Source: Cephalotus follicularis (Eukaryota > Streptophyta > Magnoliopsida > Oxalidales > Cephalotaceae). From it: a DNA stretch of 64,000 bases. Within the stretch, counting starts at the first letter, position 1; each line of letters starts with the position of its first letter. This document shows positions 34,936 to 46,669 of the stretch, one piece after another. The stretch covers positions 43,210-107,209 of the forward strand of contig BDDD01006307.1 of the NCBI GenBank assembly GCA_001972305.1. The letters are read 5' to 3'. The notes beneath the pieces were generated by a model, which did no database searches, was not told the DNA's origin, and saw nothing but the letters and a program-made list of their open reading frames with translations. A program made the position numbers and the translations under genes.

Positions 34936-36862
34936 AAAGCCAGTTGTCATAGTGTCTCACACCCATAGCATGAAGGTGTCTGTCAAAGACTGCCTTTGGT
35001 AGTGCCTTAGTAAGCGGGTCTGCAATATTGTCTTCACTTGGAACTCATTCCACTTTTATATCTCCACGATCAACGATCTCATGTATAAGGTGAAAGCGCC
35101 TGAGAATGTGCTTAGACTTTGAGTGCGATCTAGGCTCTTTGGATTGCCCTATCACTCCATTGTTATCACAGTACAAAGATACCGGATCTTCAATGTCAGG
35201 AACAACACCCAAATCTTTGATGAACTTCTTCATCCATACACCTTCCTTGGCAGCTTCCGATGCCGTAATGTATTCAGCTTCAGTCACTGAATCCGCAGTG
35301 GTAGGCTGCTTGGAACTCTTCCAGCTCACTGCTCCACCATTTAAGGTGAACACAAACCCCGATGTCGATTTTGAATCATCCACATATGTCTGAAAATTAG
35401 AGTCAGTAAAACCCTCAATCTTCAAACCTTTTCCTCCATACATCAAGAATAAATCCTTAGTCTTGTTAAGGTACTTAAAGATATCTTTGACAGCCTTCCA
35501 GTGACTCTCACCTGGATCTGACTGATGTCTGCTTGTAACACTTACAGCATAGGCGATATCTGGTCTAGTGCAAAGCATAGCATACATGACTCTTCCAATT
35601 GTTGAAGCATACGGACTGTGCATCATCCTTTGTCTTTCTTCAACTGTCTTGGGAGACATCTATTTAGAAAGTGAAATTCCATGACATAGAGGTAGATAAC
35701 CTCTCTTGGAATTTTCCATGCTAAACCGCTTAAGCACTCTGTCGATGTACAAAGACTGGGACAACCATATCATACTTCTAGATTTATATCTATAGACCTT
35801 TATCCCGAGGATATAGGAAGCTTCTCCCAAGTCTTTCATGGAGAGAACCGTAGATAACCAGACCTTTACGTTTGACAACATGATCACATCATTTCCTATA
35901 AGGAGTATGTCATCAACGTACAAGACCAGGAAAGTCACGGAGCTCCCACTAACCTTTTTATACACACATGGTTTATCTTGATTCTTAATGAAATCAAACT
36001 CTTTGATTGTCTCATTGAATCGGATGTTCCAACTTCTCAAAGCTTGCTTTTGTCCATAAATGGACTTCTGAAGCTTGCACACTTTCTGGTCCTCATCAGT
36101 GGATATGAAACCCTCAGGTTGAGTCATATAAATGTCTTCATCAATGTTTTCATTGAGAAAAGCAGTTTTCACATCCATTTGCCATATCTCATAGTCAAAA
36201 TGTGCAGCTATAGCAAGTAAAATCTGAATGGATTTAAGCATGGCTACGGGAGAGAAAGTTTCCTCATAATCAATCCCTTCCCGTTGGTTGTAACCTTTGG
36301 CTACGAGCCTAGATTTGAAGGTCTTCACATTTCCATCATCCCCAAGTTTCCTTTTGAAAATCCATTTGCAACCTAAGGGTTTAACCCCTTCGAGTGTATC
36401 CACTAGATCCCAAACTTTATTGGAGTACATGGATTCCATTTTGGAATTCATGGCTTTTAGCCATTTCTCCGAGTCCATATCGCATATGGCTTCTTTGTAG
36501 CTTACCGGATCATCATTCATGAAATTTCCCTCTTGGGTACCTTCAATGAGAAAACTACCATAGTATCTCTTAGGTTCCCTGGGTAATCTGGCAGTTCTAC
36601 GCAGATGTGGTGTATCTGTGGCAGCTGTCATTTCAGGAACATCAATTTGAACAGGATTGTATAGGCCCTCAACTTGTGGTTCTTTAGATCGTTCATCTAA
36701 TTCTATCATACTCCCACTACTATTTTCCAACAGGAAGTCCTTCTCAAGAAAAGTAGCATACCTGGCTACAAATACTTTGTTGTCAGGTGGATAATAGAAG
36801 TAATATCCTCGTGTTTCTTTAGGATATCCCACAAGTTTACATTTTATTGACATAGATTCCAA
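34936..36862 (-). pseudogene. Copia RT and RNase H (Tork/Angela-like)
   Basis: The frame starts within 'MESMSIKCKLVGYPKETRGYYFY' (C-terminal integrase), then RT: 'WLKAMNSKMESMYSNKVWDLV', 'GCKWIFKRKLG', 'FSPVAMLKSIQ', 'QMDVKTAFLN', 'VLYVDDILLIGND' (YVDD near 35895) and 'YILGIKVYR'. A TAG at 35660-35662 separates 'GISLSK' from RNase H: 'YASTIGRVMYAMLCTRPDIAY', 'GFTDSNFQTYVDDSKSTSG', 'TEAEYITASEAAKE', 'LYCDNNGVIGQSKEPR'. A TGA at 35045 precedes the tail 'VPSEDNIADPLTKALP'. Both stops could be C-to-T changes (CAG to TAG, CGA to TGA). Confidence 0.88.
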
Positions 36863-36909
36863 TTTATCTGCTGCTGCCTACTTAACATATGCAGGGCAGT
36901 CCCATATCC

Positions 36910-37527
36910 TTAGGTAACTAAGATTGGGTTTCTAATCTCATATGGGGTCTTGGGAGCAGATTTCGTTGGAGTCCTGTTCAATAAGAGAACATCAGTCTCT
37001 AAAGCATAACCCCAGAAAGACAGTGGAAGTCCAGCATTACTCATCATGCTACGCACCATGTCAAGCAAGGTACGATTTCTCCTTTCGGACACACCATTAT
37101 GTTGTGGTGTTCCCGGAGGGGTTCACTGAGAGATAATCCCATTATCTTTATCTTTGAGATAAGTTAAAATCACGGTGGAGAGATACTCACCACCTCGGTC
37201 TGATCGATGAGTTTTCAGACTTTTACCAGTCTGTTTCTCTACTTCATGTCTGAATTCATTGAACTTTTCAAAGGCTTCATATTTGTGCCGCATAAGGTAC
37301 AAATAACCAAAACGAGAATGATCATCCATAAAGTTTATGTAGGAATATCCACCTCTAGCATCAACTGTCATTGGTCCACATACATCAGTATGTACTAGAC
37401 CTATCAGTTCTGGGGTCCTTTCCCCTTTCCCTGTGAAGGGAGCTTTGGTCATTTTACCTTTAAGACAGGGTTCACAAGTTGGATGCGGTTGATATGTTGA
37501 AAAATCAAAGTATCCATCCAAGATCAA
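36910..37527 (-). pseudogene. Copia integrase (Tork/Angela-like)
   Basis: Pre-integrase zinc region 'HPTCEPCLKGKMTKAPF', then the core with Asp in 'GLVHTDVCGPM', Asp in 'THRSDRGGEYLS' (Asp-Arg in place of the usual Asp-Asn/Gly) and Glu in 'NGVSERRNRTLLDMV'. A TGA at 37123 interrupts 'IISQ*TPPGTPQHNG'. The frame ends near 36910 ('YEIRNPILVT') and a small loss precedes the next frame. The region from 37528 to 37751, up to protease, is frame-shifted but still copia-like. It is inactive as it stands. Confidence 0.85.
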
Positions 37528-37751
37528 CCTGCGAACTCTTTTCTCACTTATATGACCAAGTCTGCAATGCCATAGGTAGGATTGATTAACTTCATCTCTC
37601 TTTCTTTTATTGTCTTTTTACATATTGAAGATAATCTCATGTTTACTCAATATATATAATCCATCATGAAGGAAACATTTTGCATAAATCATATTATTAA
37701 ATAAAATAGAACAACACTTGTCTTTAAAAATAATATAAAAACCTTCAGCAT

Positions 37752-38942
37752 CTAATCCTGGAATAGAAAAATATTACGCAAAATGTGAGGCGAATAAACA
37801 CAATGTTTGAGTTCTAAACTCTGGTCCGAAGGCAACAAAGTATAAAATGATCCTATAGTTATGGCTTCAACAACGGAACCATCCGCAAGCCGTATATCTC
37901 CCTCACCCTTCTCAAGGTTTCTTCGGTCCGTGAGGGCCTGTAAATTAGAACATATGTGAGTACCACATCCGCTGTCTAAAATCCAGGAATATGAATCAGA
38001 AATATTCATATTCACCTCTATATAAGACAAATAGGGCATACATTTGCCAATTGATCTAAGGAATATCACACAATTCCTTTTCCAATGTCCTGGCTTCCCA
38101 CAGTGGAAGCACGGTCCCTTAGCAGGAGCTTCTGAGGTGGACGCCTCAACAGGTGTAACTCTTGTGATAGTGTCCAGCGCAACAACAACTTGCTGGTTTG
38201 TCTGATTATGTGGTATGGCTTTTGCTGGTTTGAAAGATGCCGGTCGTGGTGGTATTGTCCCACTTTTAGTCTTCCCCTTCTCAAGGTTGGACTTGCCCTT
38301 CCTCTTGAGCCTACGGGACGATCCTACCATCATGACTGGCGTCTTACCCTTATTCATGTTCACTTAGGCTTCCCTCAACATGTTTAGAAGATCAGGCAAA
38401 GTAGCTGATATCCTATTCATGTTAAAATTGGTGATGAAATCAGTGAAGGAAGGTGGAAGCGAATGAAGGATCAGATCAGTGCTTAATTCAGCATCCTGAA
38501 TGACGCCAAGAGCAGCAAGACGTTCAATTGCATTGATCATCTTAAGCACATGATCATTAATAGATGATCCTTCAGTCATTTTAGTGCCATACAGCTCAGC
38601 AATGAGCTGGAACCGAGCATTTCTACTAGTCTCTCCGTATAGCTCGCGGAGATGTAGGAGAATTTCCCTAGAGTCTCGCATTGACTCATGCTGGACTTGT
38701 AGGGCATTGCTCATCGATGCCATTAAGTAGCTTCTGACTTTCTTTTCATCAGCTACCCATTTCTTGTAAATGGCATGATCTTCGGTTGAGACATCTTCAG
38801 CAGGCAGTGCTGGCATAGGAACCTCTAAGACATAATCTATGTCTTTAGAATTCAAAACTATTTTGACATTCTAGAGCCAGTCCACATAATTTGGACCTGT
38901 CAACTGATTCTTCTCAAGAATTACAATGAGGGGGTTTGTCAT
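37752..38942 (-). pseudogene. Copia gag and protease (Tork/Angela-like)
   Basis: The gag frame opens at the ATG at 38942 ('MTNPLIVILEKNQLTGPNYVDWL'), meets a TAG near 38872, then runs 'KKWVADEKKVRSYLMASMSNALQVQ', 'ELYGTKMTEGSSINDHVLKMINAIERL' and 'LPPSFTDFITNFNMN', the copia gag (UBN2-like) core. After a TAA at 38364-38366 the same frame continues with Lys-rich sequence, the zinc knuckle CFHCGKPGHWKRNC and the protease active site 'SWILDSGCGTHIC'. It ends 'HILRNIFLFQD' at 37752. Only two stops break gag, so this copy decayed less than the Tekay-like host. Confidence 0.88.
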
Positions 38943-39829
38943 TGCGATTTCTGCAGATATAAAATAAAGACAATATTCAGATAAATTCAATTTAAATGTT
39001 TATAACCATAAAGATTTGGTCTTTAATCTTTTAGGTGTTTTTCCTCTCAGGCTCCCACAGTTTTACGCGAATCCCATAACCCTCAAATATTATGGGAGAT
39101 AGAAATAACAATCCAAGTCTCATGGATCTCATTTCTGAGTGGGGATCAGTGTCCTACAACATATTCAATATAACCTTGACGGGGGCTAAAACGCTATACT
39201 GAATCTTGTAGTTAGGCAAACTCTTTCCAACCATACAATAACATGATTCCCGATCATCGCTTTTGCCTGTAGTCTACACATGACCTTGACGGGGGCCAAA
39301 ATCTCATGTGCATTCTAGTCAAGTTTAACCTACCATCCAACACACAATGAATCAATGAATGTGAATCTTGTCTCAAACAAGCTGCTGGTCTCATTCCTAG
39401 GTATGTTATTACAATCATACATTCGTTCCCATACATGCATGGGTCTTGTAATATCTTCGTTCTCCTTCAACTTGCTTCCGCTGCGACGCTCGCTCTTCTT
39501 TTACATAAACCAACTATAAACTACAGAAATCTTGAAATAAATCAAGGGGAGTTACAAGGAGGTGAATAAGAATTGTATATACAAATTAAGAGGGAGAAGA
39601 GAGACATGCAAGTCTCAAAACTACAACCCGAAAATAATAAAAAATAAAAACATACATTCAACACTTGAATAAAATAAGACAAACTAGGTCAAGTCCATAG
39701 CCATACCATCATGCATATTCAATCTAATTGAAGCAACAAATAAACTTGATAGATATATTTCTAAAAATATACACAATTGATTGGGTAATTGAAGAAAACT
39801 CTTTTCTGTATTTTAAGGCCAGAGAGTCG

Positions 39830-40095
39830 ATGCTTTAAGACAAAGCGTCGACGCTATTGTCGACTTATGGCGCTGTGTTATACACGTAAGCGTCAACGCA
39901 TTTTCTCAAAAGCGTCGAACTTTTACTGCGTAGGCGTCGATGCTTTTCTCAAAAGCGTCGACGCTTTAGCGCCTAGCGTATCAATGCTTTAGCGCGCAGG
40001 CGTCGACGCTTTTCTCAAAAGCGTCAACACGTCTTGGTGCGATTTTCTGCAGTGGTATCGTGTGTAGACATCGACGCTTTTCTCAAAGGCATCGA
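39830..40095 (-). repeat. Leader tandem array with GCGTCGACGC palindromes
   Basis: About eight units of roughly 25-35 bp containing AAAGCGTCGACGCTTTTCTCA or decayed forms. Exact GCGTCGACGC copies are at 39845, 39955 and 40000; others read GCGTCAACGC or GCGTCGATGC. It lies in the transcribed leader between primer site and gag. The rest of the leader (38943-39829) has no gene. Confidence 0.85.
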
Positions 40096-40125
40096 CGCTT
40101 TTAACTATATATATGCATCAAATTT

Positions 40126-40138
40126 GGTTATGTTACCA
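40126..40138 (-). other. Primer binding site of the copia element (diverged)
   Basis: On the minus strand TGGTAACATAACC, 10 of 13 bases like the tRNA-Met consensus TGGTATCAGAGCC, three bases inside the 5' LTR edge. Confidence 0.6.
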
Positions 40139-40141
40139 TTT

Positions 40142-41266
40142 TGTTGGAACCTTATGGCTATTTAGCATTAAAATATCTAGATGCATAAAACCCTAATATA
40201 TATATATAGTGTGATCATCTCATAAATATCAAGCCATATGGTTCATTTCCAGGATCTTTTGAGCATACATATATAGTCAGATATAAAACAATAGGGAGGA
40301 GCAGGGGAATTACTCACATGAATGGAGCGGCTCCTTCCTTCTTCCAATGAGTCTTCTTGCTTCCAAAAGCACAGCTACTTGTTGAACGTATTAAACGTTC
40401 TAGCTTCCAAGTATAGAAAGCCTCCAAGGTATCCACACCAAACTTCAACTTCTAACACCAGGTTTCTCAAACCTTCAACTCTTGATTGTATAAGAGAGAG
40501 ATGAGAGAAGACACCAAGAAAGAGTACAAAAACGTCCAACAAAATATTCAACCAATGATATCACACTCTTGATATCGTGGCTATCTTGGCCAGACGTTTA
40601 ATCGCTAACGAAAATCATTCTGAGCATAATCTTCTTTTACTAGAAGCAATGGATTCATTGTTGCCAGTTCACATGCCTCCATACATAAGCGTACTATGTT
40701 CAACTAATGCCTCTATACACTTCATAGAATATGTATTTAAGCATCATCAAAACACAGCACCCTATGCACAAGACATCCAGTGACGGCTCATGTCCAAGGA
40801 CCACATGCGCTGCTGTAAAACTAGAATTTTGTCTGACATGTAAGTAAAACTCCATACAGATATTATATCAATAGTCACATTTAGTGAACTCGTTGAATGA
40901 GCACCCACGTAGTTGTCATAGCATCATCCATGCGAGTGAGTGTGAGATCAGTCACCGTCAGCTTACCGATCCGACAGTACGTGCTGGTCTATCCGGATTG
41001 ATCATGCCCTAAGTGTCAATCCTATGACCAGGAAGATTCGAAATAAAGTACACCGAGATTCCAACTCTCACATCATGATCTCATCATGAACTTGGTTCTC
41101 TAACTTTATTCCAGGACATTCATTTACAATTAATAAAGCATGTATTAATGAAACGAACTCATAGCCATTGATAAAACATAAACATCTTTATTGAATTTAT
41201 AAATCATTTATATAAGATAAAGTAAATACAAGCTCGACACTGGCTTGTAGCACTTCATCTCTAACA
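40142..41266 (-). repeat. Copia (Tork/Angela-like) 5' LTR, internally deleted
   Basis: 1125 bp against 1794 bp in the partner. The missing block corresponds to 33526-34194 of the partner, with the junction near 40541 ('CGTCCAACAAAATATTC'). Ends are intact and the TSD follows. The deletion must postdate integration, or came from a mixed template. Confidence 0.9.
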
Positions 41267-42007
41267 CTAATTTGTCAGTATCGATCACTCCTAGACGATT
41301 AAACATGTCTATCACCTTTTTAGAAGGACTACCTTCTCGTGATATAGACTATTGATACTAACATTGATACCATATTGTAAGGCCATGAACTCTATAGGAT
41401 TATTAATTGATTGATTGTTTGATAAATGATTGATAGGAGTACTTGATTAGATCCCATTCCTATACGCCTGTATGGGACGGTTGTATACGAATGGTAGATC
41501 ACAATTGACATCCATGCATCCATACACTGTTCACTGATATTGTACACATTGATATCGCATATATTGATATAGTACACTGTTATTGCATACCGTTTATATA
41601 GCATAATCCATGCATGGGGATATACATGTTTGGCCCTATGGGTAACCCATCCTTCGAGATGTGGCATTTACTTTGATTCTAGGTTGTTCAGGGCCTAGTG
41701 GAAGTGGAGGCTCTTAGATGCTGTTGCAGATTGAAGATTGGACCTTATGGCTTTATTTATATCATGTATGAGTATTGTACATTATTGTTTATGTATTTTA
41801 CCTATTCGAGCTTGTAATAAATTGTATTGATTGTATCTTTACTTTTATAATAAATTGTATTGATTGTATCTTTACTTTTATAAGCTTGAGACATGCATGT
41901 AATAAAATTTTAAATTATCTTACTTTTTGATATGTTTTCTAGGCCCGACTACTATATAGGATTGAATGTAACACCTCGGGTTTCTTATCCGAACGCGAGG
42001 TTTTACA
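41267..42007 (+). repeat. Tekay-like 5' LTR, second part
   Basis: Continues the LTR after the copia insertion. It matches the 3' LTR (about 48780 onward: 'ACCTTTTTAGAAGGACTACCTTCTCGT') and ends GAACGCGAGGTTTTACA at 42007. Confidence 0.88.
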
Positions 42008-42009
42008 GT

Positions 42010-42020
42010 TGGTATCAGAG
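42010..42020 (+). other. Primer binding site of the Tekay-like element
   Basis: TGGTATCAGAG, tRNA-Met type, two bases after the LTR end. Confidence 0.92.
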
Positions 42021-42123
42021 ATAAAAGTTGGGTTGCTATGTATAGTGTCGAATTGTACTGATAAGTCGAAGTTGAATAATTCCTATTATGAATCTACCTT
42101 TTTTTTTTTTCAAAAGGTAGATA

Positions 42124-43232
42124 ATGGATGGCAGAAGGAGACGTGGTCGCGGAGGCAGTTGTAATGCTCTAGCTCCCACCGTTGAGGATGAATCGGTGCA
42201 TGAAAATACTTTTCCTGAGTACGACCCTGATGCTCCACCTCCTAGGGATGATCTTGAGTTATGAAGGCAGATATGTGCGACCATGGCACATATGGGAAAT
42301 CTCATGGGACGCAGAGCTGTCAGAGCTTAATGAAGACCATGAAAGGATAATGCTTTGAACCAGTTCTTGAAATTGCAACCATCAGCTTTCTTGGGACTTC
42401 TGGATCATTCAGCAAGGAGTCTTGGCTTCACCGGTTGGAAAAGATCTTTAAGGTAATGGATTGTGATGATGACAATAAGCTGCTCTTAGCTGTATACATG
42501 CTATAGGGTGAAGCTGAAAATTGGTAGGCCATGGTTAATGATGACTGGATGAAGAACAGGACAACTCGTTCTTGGACTTCCTTCCATACATAGTTCTATG
42601 CTCGATATTTCCCTCATGATGAAAAGGACAAAAGGGAGATTGAATTTGATAAGCTGGTACATGAGGGCATGCTAGTTGTAGAGTATGAGTCTAGGTTTTT
42701 GGATCTAGCTCGTTCTGCTCCATATCTAGTGGGAGGTCAGGAATGGAGGGCAAAAAAGTTTCTTCACAGTTTGAGGATTGATCTGAGAAGATAGTTAACT
42801 CCTCTAGGTTTGACATCGATCATAGAGATTGCTACTCTAGCTAGGAAGCTTGAGGGTCTTGCAAAGTGGAAGAGTAGTAGGGATAGTGGTAAGCCTCGGA
42901 AGACAGATAGTAGTGATTCTCCTAGTTCTCAAGGTGGTAGTACTTCTAGTGTTGGGAATCAGTCGCCGATCTCAAGGGGGAGAGGCCAGTCGAGGAGTTC
43001 TGGTCGGAGTAATAGGTCTAGAGGGTCCAATTAGAGTACCCATTCCAAATTCCCCGATGCAAGTAACCAGAGTGCCTCATCTCTTTGCATGCATATCCAT
43101 AAGGACAACCACACTTTAGACAACTGTTGATGGCACTTGGGTCTTTGCTTGACTTGCGGTGCCACTGATCATTTTACTAGGAATTGTCCTCATAGAACAG
43201 TTCAGGCATCACAGTCTCAGGCACCACATGGA
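42124..43232 (+). pseudogene. Tekay-like gag
   Basis: Starts 'MDGRRRRGRGGSCNALAP' at 42124. It is broken by many stops, but the gag core is clear: 'KVMDCDDDNKLLLAVYML', 'FYARYFPHDEKDKREIEFDKLVHEGMLVVEYESRFLDLARSAP' and 'KFLHSLRIDLRR'. A Ser/Arg-rich linker (42880-43030) leads to a zinc knuckle 'CLTCGATDHFTRNC' near 43150. At least six in-frame stops occur, so no capsid can be made. Confidence 0.85.
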
Positions 43233-43379
43233 TAGATATCATAGAGACAGTACCGCGGTACACCACATCTTCTCGTGGGACTTCTCAGTCCAAGGGGAAG
43301 TAAGTCACAGGTTCTACATCGACTGTACAGGCCAGAGTGTTTATTCTAGATCTAGGTACTGCAGCTAGGTCTAACTTAG

Positions 43380-46300
43380 TGATTAGATGTATTCTTTGAC
43401 TCTTCCAACTTTTAGCTCGGGTTGTTATAGATCCGTGCTCATCCCACTCATTTATTGCATAGCATGAGTTTGAGTCCTGATTGTTTACCTTTCCTTATGG
43501 AGGTCAATATACCTTTCGGTGAGTCGACGACCACCGATCGAGTGTGTAGAGATTATGTGTTAGAGATTGATGGTCATTGCTTGTGAGCCGACCTTATTGT
43601 TCTCCCCATGTAGGACCTTGATATGATTATTGGGATGGATTGGCTGTCTGCACACTATGCTTCAGGTCCATTGTTATCAGAAGGTGGAGACCTTTTGTCC
43701 ACCGGTATAGTTACCCTTTCGATTTATTAGGACCTTGGAGTCGTACATTGTATCAAGGATTACAGCCTTACATGTGGACAGGTTACTGAGACAGGGTTGC
43801 CAGGGAAACATAGCACATGTGATTGACACTGACAGATGACAACCGAGCTTGGAGGATATTCCAGTGGTGTGCTAGTTCAGAATGCGTTTCCTTAGAACTT
43901 GACATCCTTGCCACCTGACCAAGAGATAGAGTTTGTTATTGATCTCCTACCCGGAACCACTCTAGTCACCAGAGCACCATACCGTATGGCACCGATTAAA
44001 CTGAAGGTACAGTTACAGGACCTTCTTGACAAGGGTTTCATACACCCGAGTGTATCTCCTTGAGGAGCACCAATTCTATTTGTCAAAAAGAAGAATGGAT
44101 CACTGCAGATGTGATCGATTACCAGAAGCTTAACAAGGCCACAATGAAGAACAAGTATCCTCTACCACATATTGATGAGTTGTTTGATCAGCTGAGAGGT
44201 GCTACAGTGTTTTCTAAGCTTAATTTAAGATTGGGTTATCACTAGCTGAGAGTAAGACATAGTGATATTACGAAGACTGCTTTCAGGTCTAGATACGGCC
44301 ATTATGAGTCTCTAGTTATGCATTTCGGCATGACTAATGCACTCGCCATCTTCATGGACTTAATGAATCGAGTGTTCAACCCTTACTTGGATCAGCTCAT
44401 AGTAGTCTTTATTGATGACATCCTGGTCTTTTCTAAGACCGAGGAGGAGCATTCCTAGCACCTTTATATAGTGTTGCAGACTTTGACAGATCGTTGCTTG
44501 TATGACAAGTTCAACAAGTGTAAATTTTGCTATCGGACGTTGCTTTTCTTGGGCATATCATATCCAACAATGGGTTATCAGTGGATCCATCAAAGATTAA
44601 AGTACTGAAGGATTGGAAATGTCCAGAGAATGTTTATAAAGTTTGTAGTTTCTTGGGACTAGGGAGTTATTATCGCGGATTCGTCGAGGGATTTTCACGA
44701 ATTGCCACACCGTTGACTCAACTTACTCAAAAACAAGCAACTTTTGAATGGGATACTGGCTGTCAAAGGAGTTTTCAAGTGCTAAAGGAGCAATTGATTT
44801 CATCACCTACCTTAGCTTTACCTGATTGGAATGAGAACTTCGTGGTTTATATAGATGCTCCAGGAAAAGGACTTGGATGTGTACTTATGCAATATGGGAA
44901 AGTGATAGCTTATACGTCCAGAAAGATAAAACTCATGAAGAGAACTACCAAGTACATGATCTTGAGTTGACGGCCACTGTCTTTGCTTTCAAGAAATGGT
45001 GTCACTATAAAAACCTAAAGCACCATTTCTCACAAAAATAGCTGAACATGAAACAAAGGAAATGGTTTGAGCTACTCAACGACTACAACTATGATATTGA
45101 ATATCATCCAGGGAAGGCGAATGTAGTCGCAGATGCATTGAGTCATTGGATGGCTTGTATGACACTTTCTTTTATTTATGCACAGCCATTATTGCTTGAC
45201 AAGATCCAAGATGCTTAGTTTTCTGATGCAAACTTACAGAAAGTAGCCATAGCCATCGATGGAGGCTTAAAACAAGATTTCACCCAGACTGCCGATGGTT
45301 TGTTGAGATACTAAGGAATAGTTTACGTTCCAATTGACAGTGAGCTGGAGGAAGAGCTTTTATCTCAAGCCCACAGATATTGTTTCTCCATTCATCCTGG
45401 GAGTACGAAGATGTATCAAGACCTTAAGCTCGACTATTGGTGGAACAGTATGAAGTAAGAGATTGCAGAGTTCATAGCGAAATGCCTAACTTGTCAGTAG
45501 GTTAAGGCAGAACACAAGAGTCCAACAGGTTTGCTTCAACCCTTATTTATTCCCTAGTTGAAGCGGGAACAACTAACTATGGATTTTGTTTCTGGATTAC
45601 TTTTAACACATAATAAGCATGACGCTATATGCATGGGTTGTAATCGATAGGCTCACGAAGTCTACCCACTTCATACTTATTCGGGTAACTTATTTTATGG
45701 ATAGATTGTCTCTGTTGTATATGAAAGAGATAATAAAGCCTCATGGAGCCCTTGTCAGCATAGTTTCAGACAGAGATAGTCGTTTTACTTCCGGGTTTTG
45801 GAAGAAGCTGCAAACCGCTATGGGTACGTAGTTGAGCTTTAGCACTGGTTTTCACCCGCAGACGGATGGTTTGTCTGAAGGAACCATACAGACATTGTAA
45901 GACATGCTTAGGTCATGCGCTATTGACTTTGGAGGTTGTTGGGATAATGATTTTCCCTTGATCGAGTTCTCTTATAACAACAGTTATCGTGAGAGTATTC
46001 GGATACTCTCGTATTAATCTTTGTATGGCTAAAAATGTCGATCACTAGTTTGTTGGGATCAGGCCGGTGAGATTAGCCTTTTAGGACCAGAGATGGTTCA
46101 AATCTTCTCGAAAAGTTGAGGCTCATTCGAGATAGATTATTGGTGGCACATGATTGACAAAAGAGGTATGTCGATGATCATCAGAGAGGTTTAGAGTTCG
46201 AAGTTGGTGATCACGTGTTTTTCAAAGTATCACCAACTAAAGGTGTTATGAGGTTTTGGAAAAAAGGGAAACTTTCCCTTCGTTTCATCGGACCTTTCGA

Positions 46301-46600
46301 GATCTTGGAGTGGATTGGTCATCGTGCTTACAGACTTCCCTTACCTCTAGCATTGTCGAGTGTACATGACATGTTCCATATTTTTTAATTGAGGATATAC
46401 AATCGAGATCCTTCACACGTCATTGAGTATATACAGGTACAGCTCAAACCAGACTTGTTCTATGCACAAACGTCGGTTCAGATTGTTGACAGAGAGGTCA
46501 GAGTACGGATGAACAAGACCATTCCTTTAGTTAAGGTTCTATCAGAGCATCATGGTATATATGGATGAGTGTATATCAAAGCGAGAAGATGGCATGAGAG
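43380..46600 (+). pseudogene. Tekay-like pol: protease, RT, RNase H, integrase, chromodomain-like end
   Basis: Protease near 43400 ('VVIDPCSSHSF') and 'GMDWLSAHYA'. RT at 43930-44640: '[22 protein letters not shown]', '[13 protein letters not shown]' and the catalytic '[11 protein letters not shown]' near 44406. RNase H at 44690-45170: 'FVVYIDAPGKGLGCVLMQ', '[18 protein letters not shown]'. Integrase at about 45390-46030: 'HPGSTKMYQDLKLDYWW', 'CLTCQ', 'TMDFVSGL', 'GFHPQTDG'. The tail ('VGDHVFFKVSPTKGVMRF', 'VQIVDREVRVRMNKTIPLVKVL') is the chromodomain-bearing C-terminus seen in Tekay-type chromoviruses. Dozens of stops and shifts make it inactive. Confidence 0.85.
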
Positions 46601-46669
46601 AGAAACAACCTTCTTTGTTCTAATTATTGAATATGGGGATTAGATTCTTATTAGGATGGGAGAATATAA

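Larger units (their letters stand above)
33125..41266 (-). mobile_element. Ty1/copia element, Tork/Angela-like, TSD CTAAT
   Basis: 8.1-kb minus-strand element with LTRs 33125-34918 (3') and 40142-41266 (5', internally deleted), flanked by CTAAT (33120-33124 and 41267-41271). Internal order on the minus strand: primer site, 1.2-kb leader with tandem repeats, gag, CCHC knuckle, protease, integrase, RT, RNase H, polypurine tract. The reading frame needs only a few corrections: stops at several codons, two frame changes and a small loss before RT. The lineage name is tentative. Confidence 0.9.

Noticed and set aside
39830-40095. CRISPR-like appearance of spaced palindromic repeats
   Set aside because: Plant nuclear DNA, units directly adjoining with decayed spacers similar to each other, no cas genes; it is a retrotransposon leader array.
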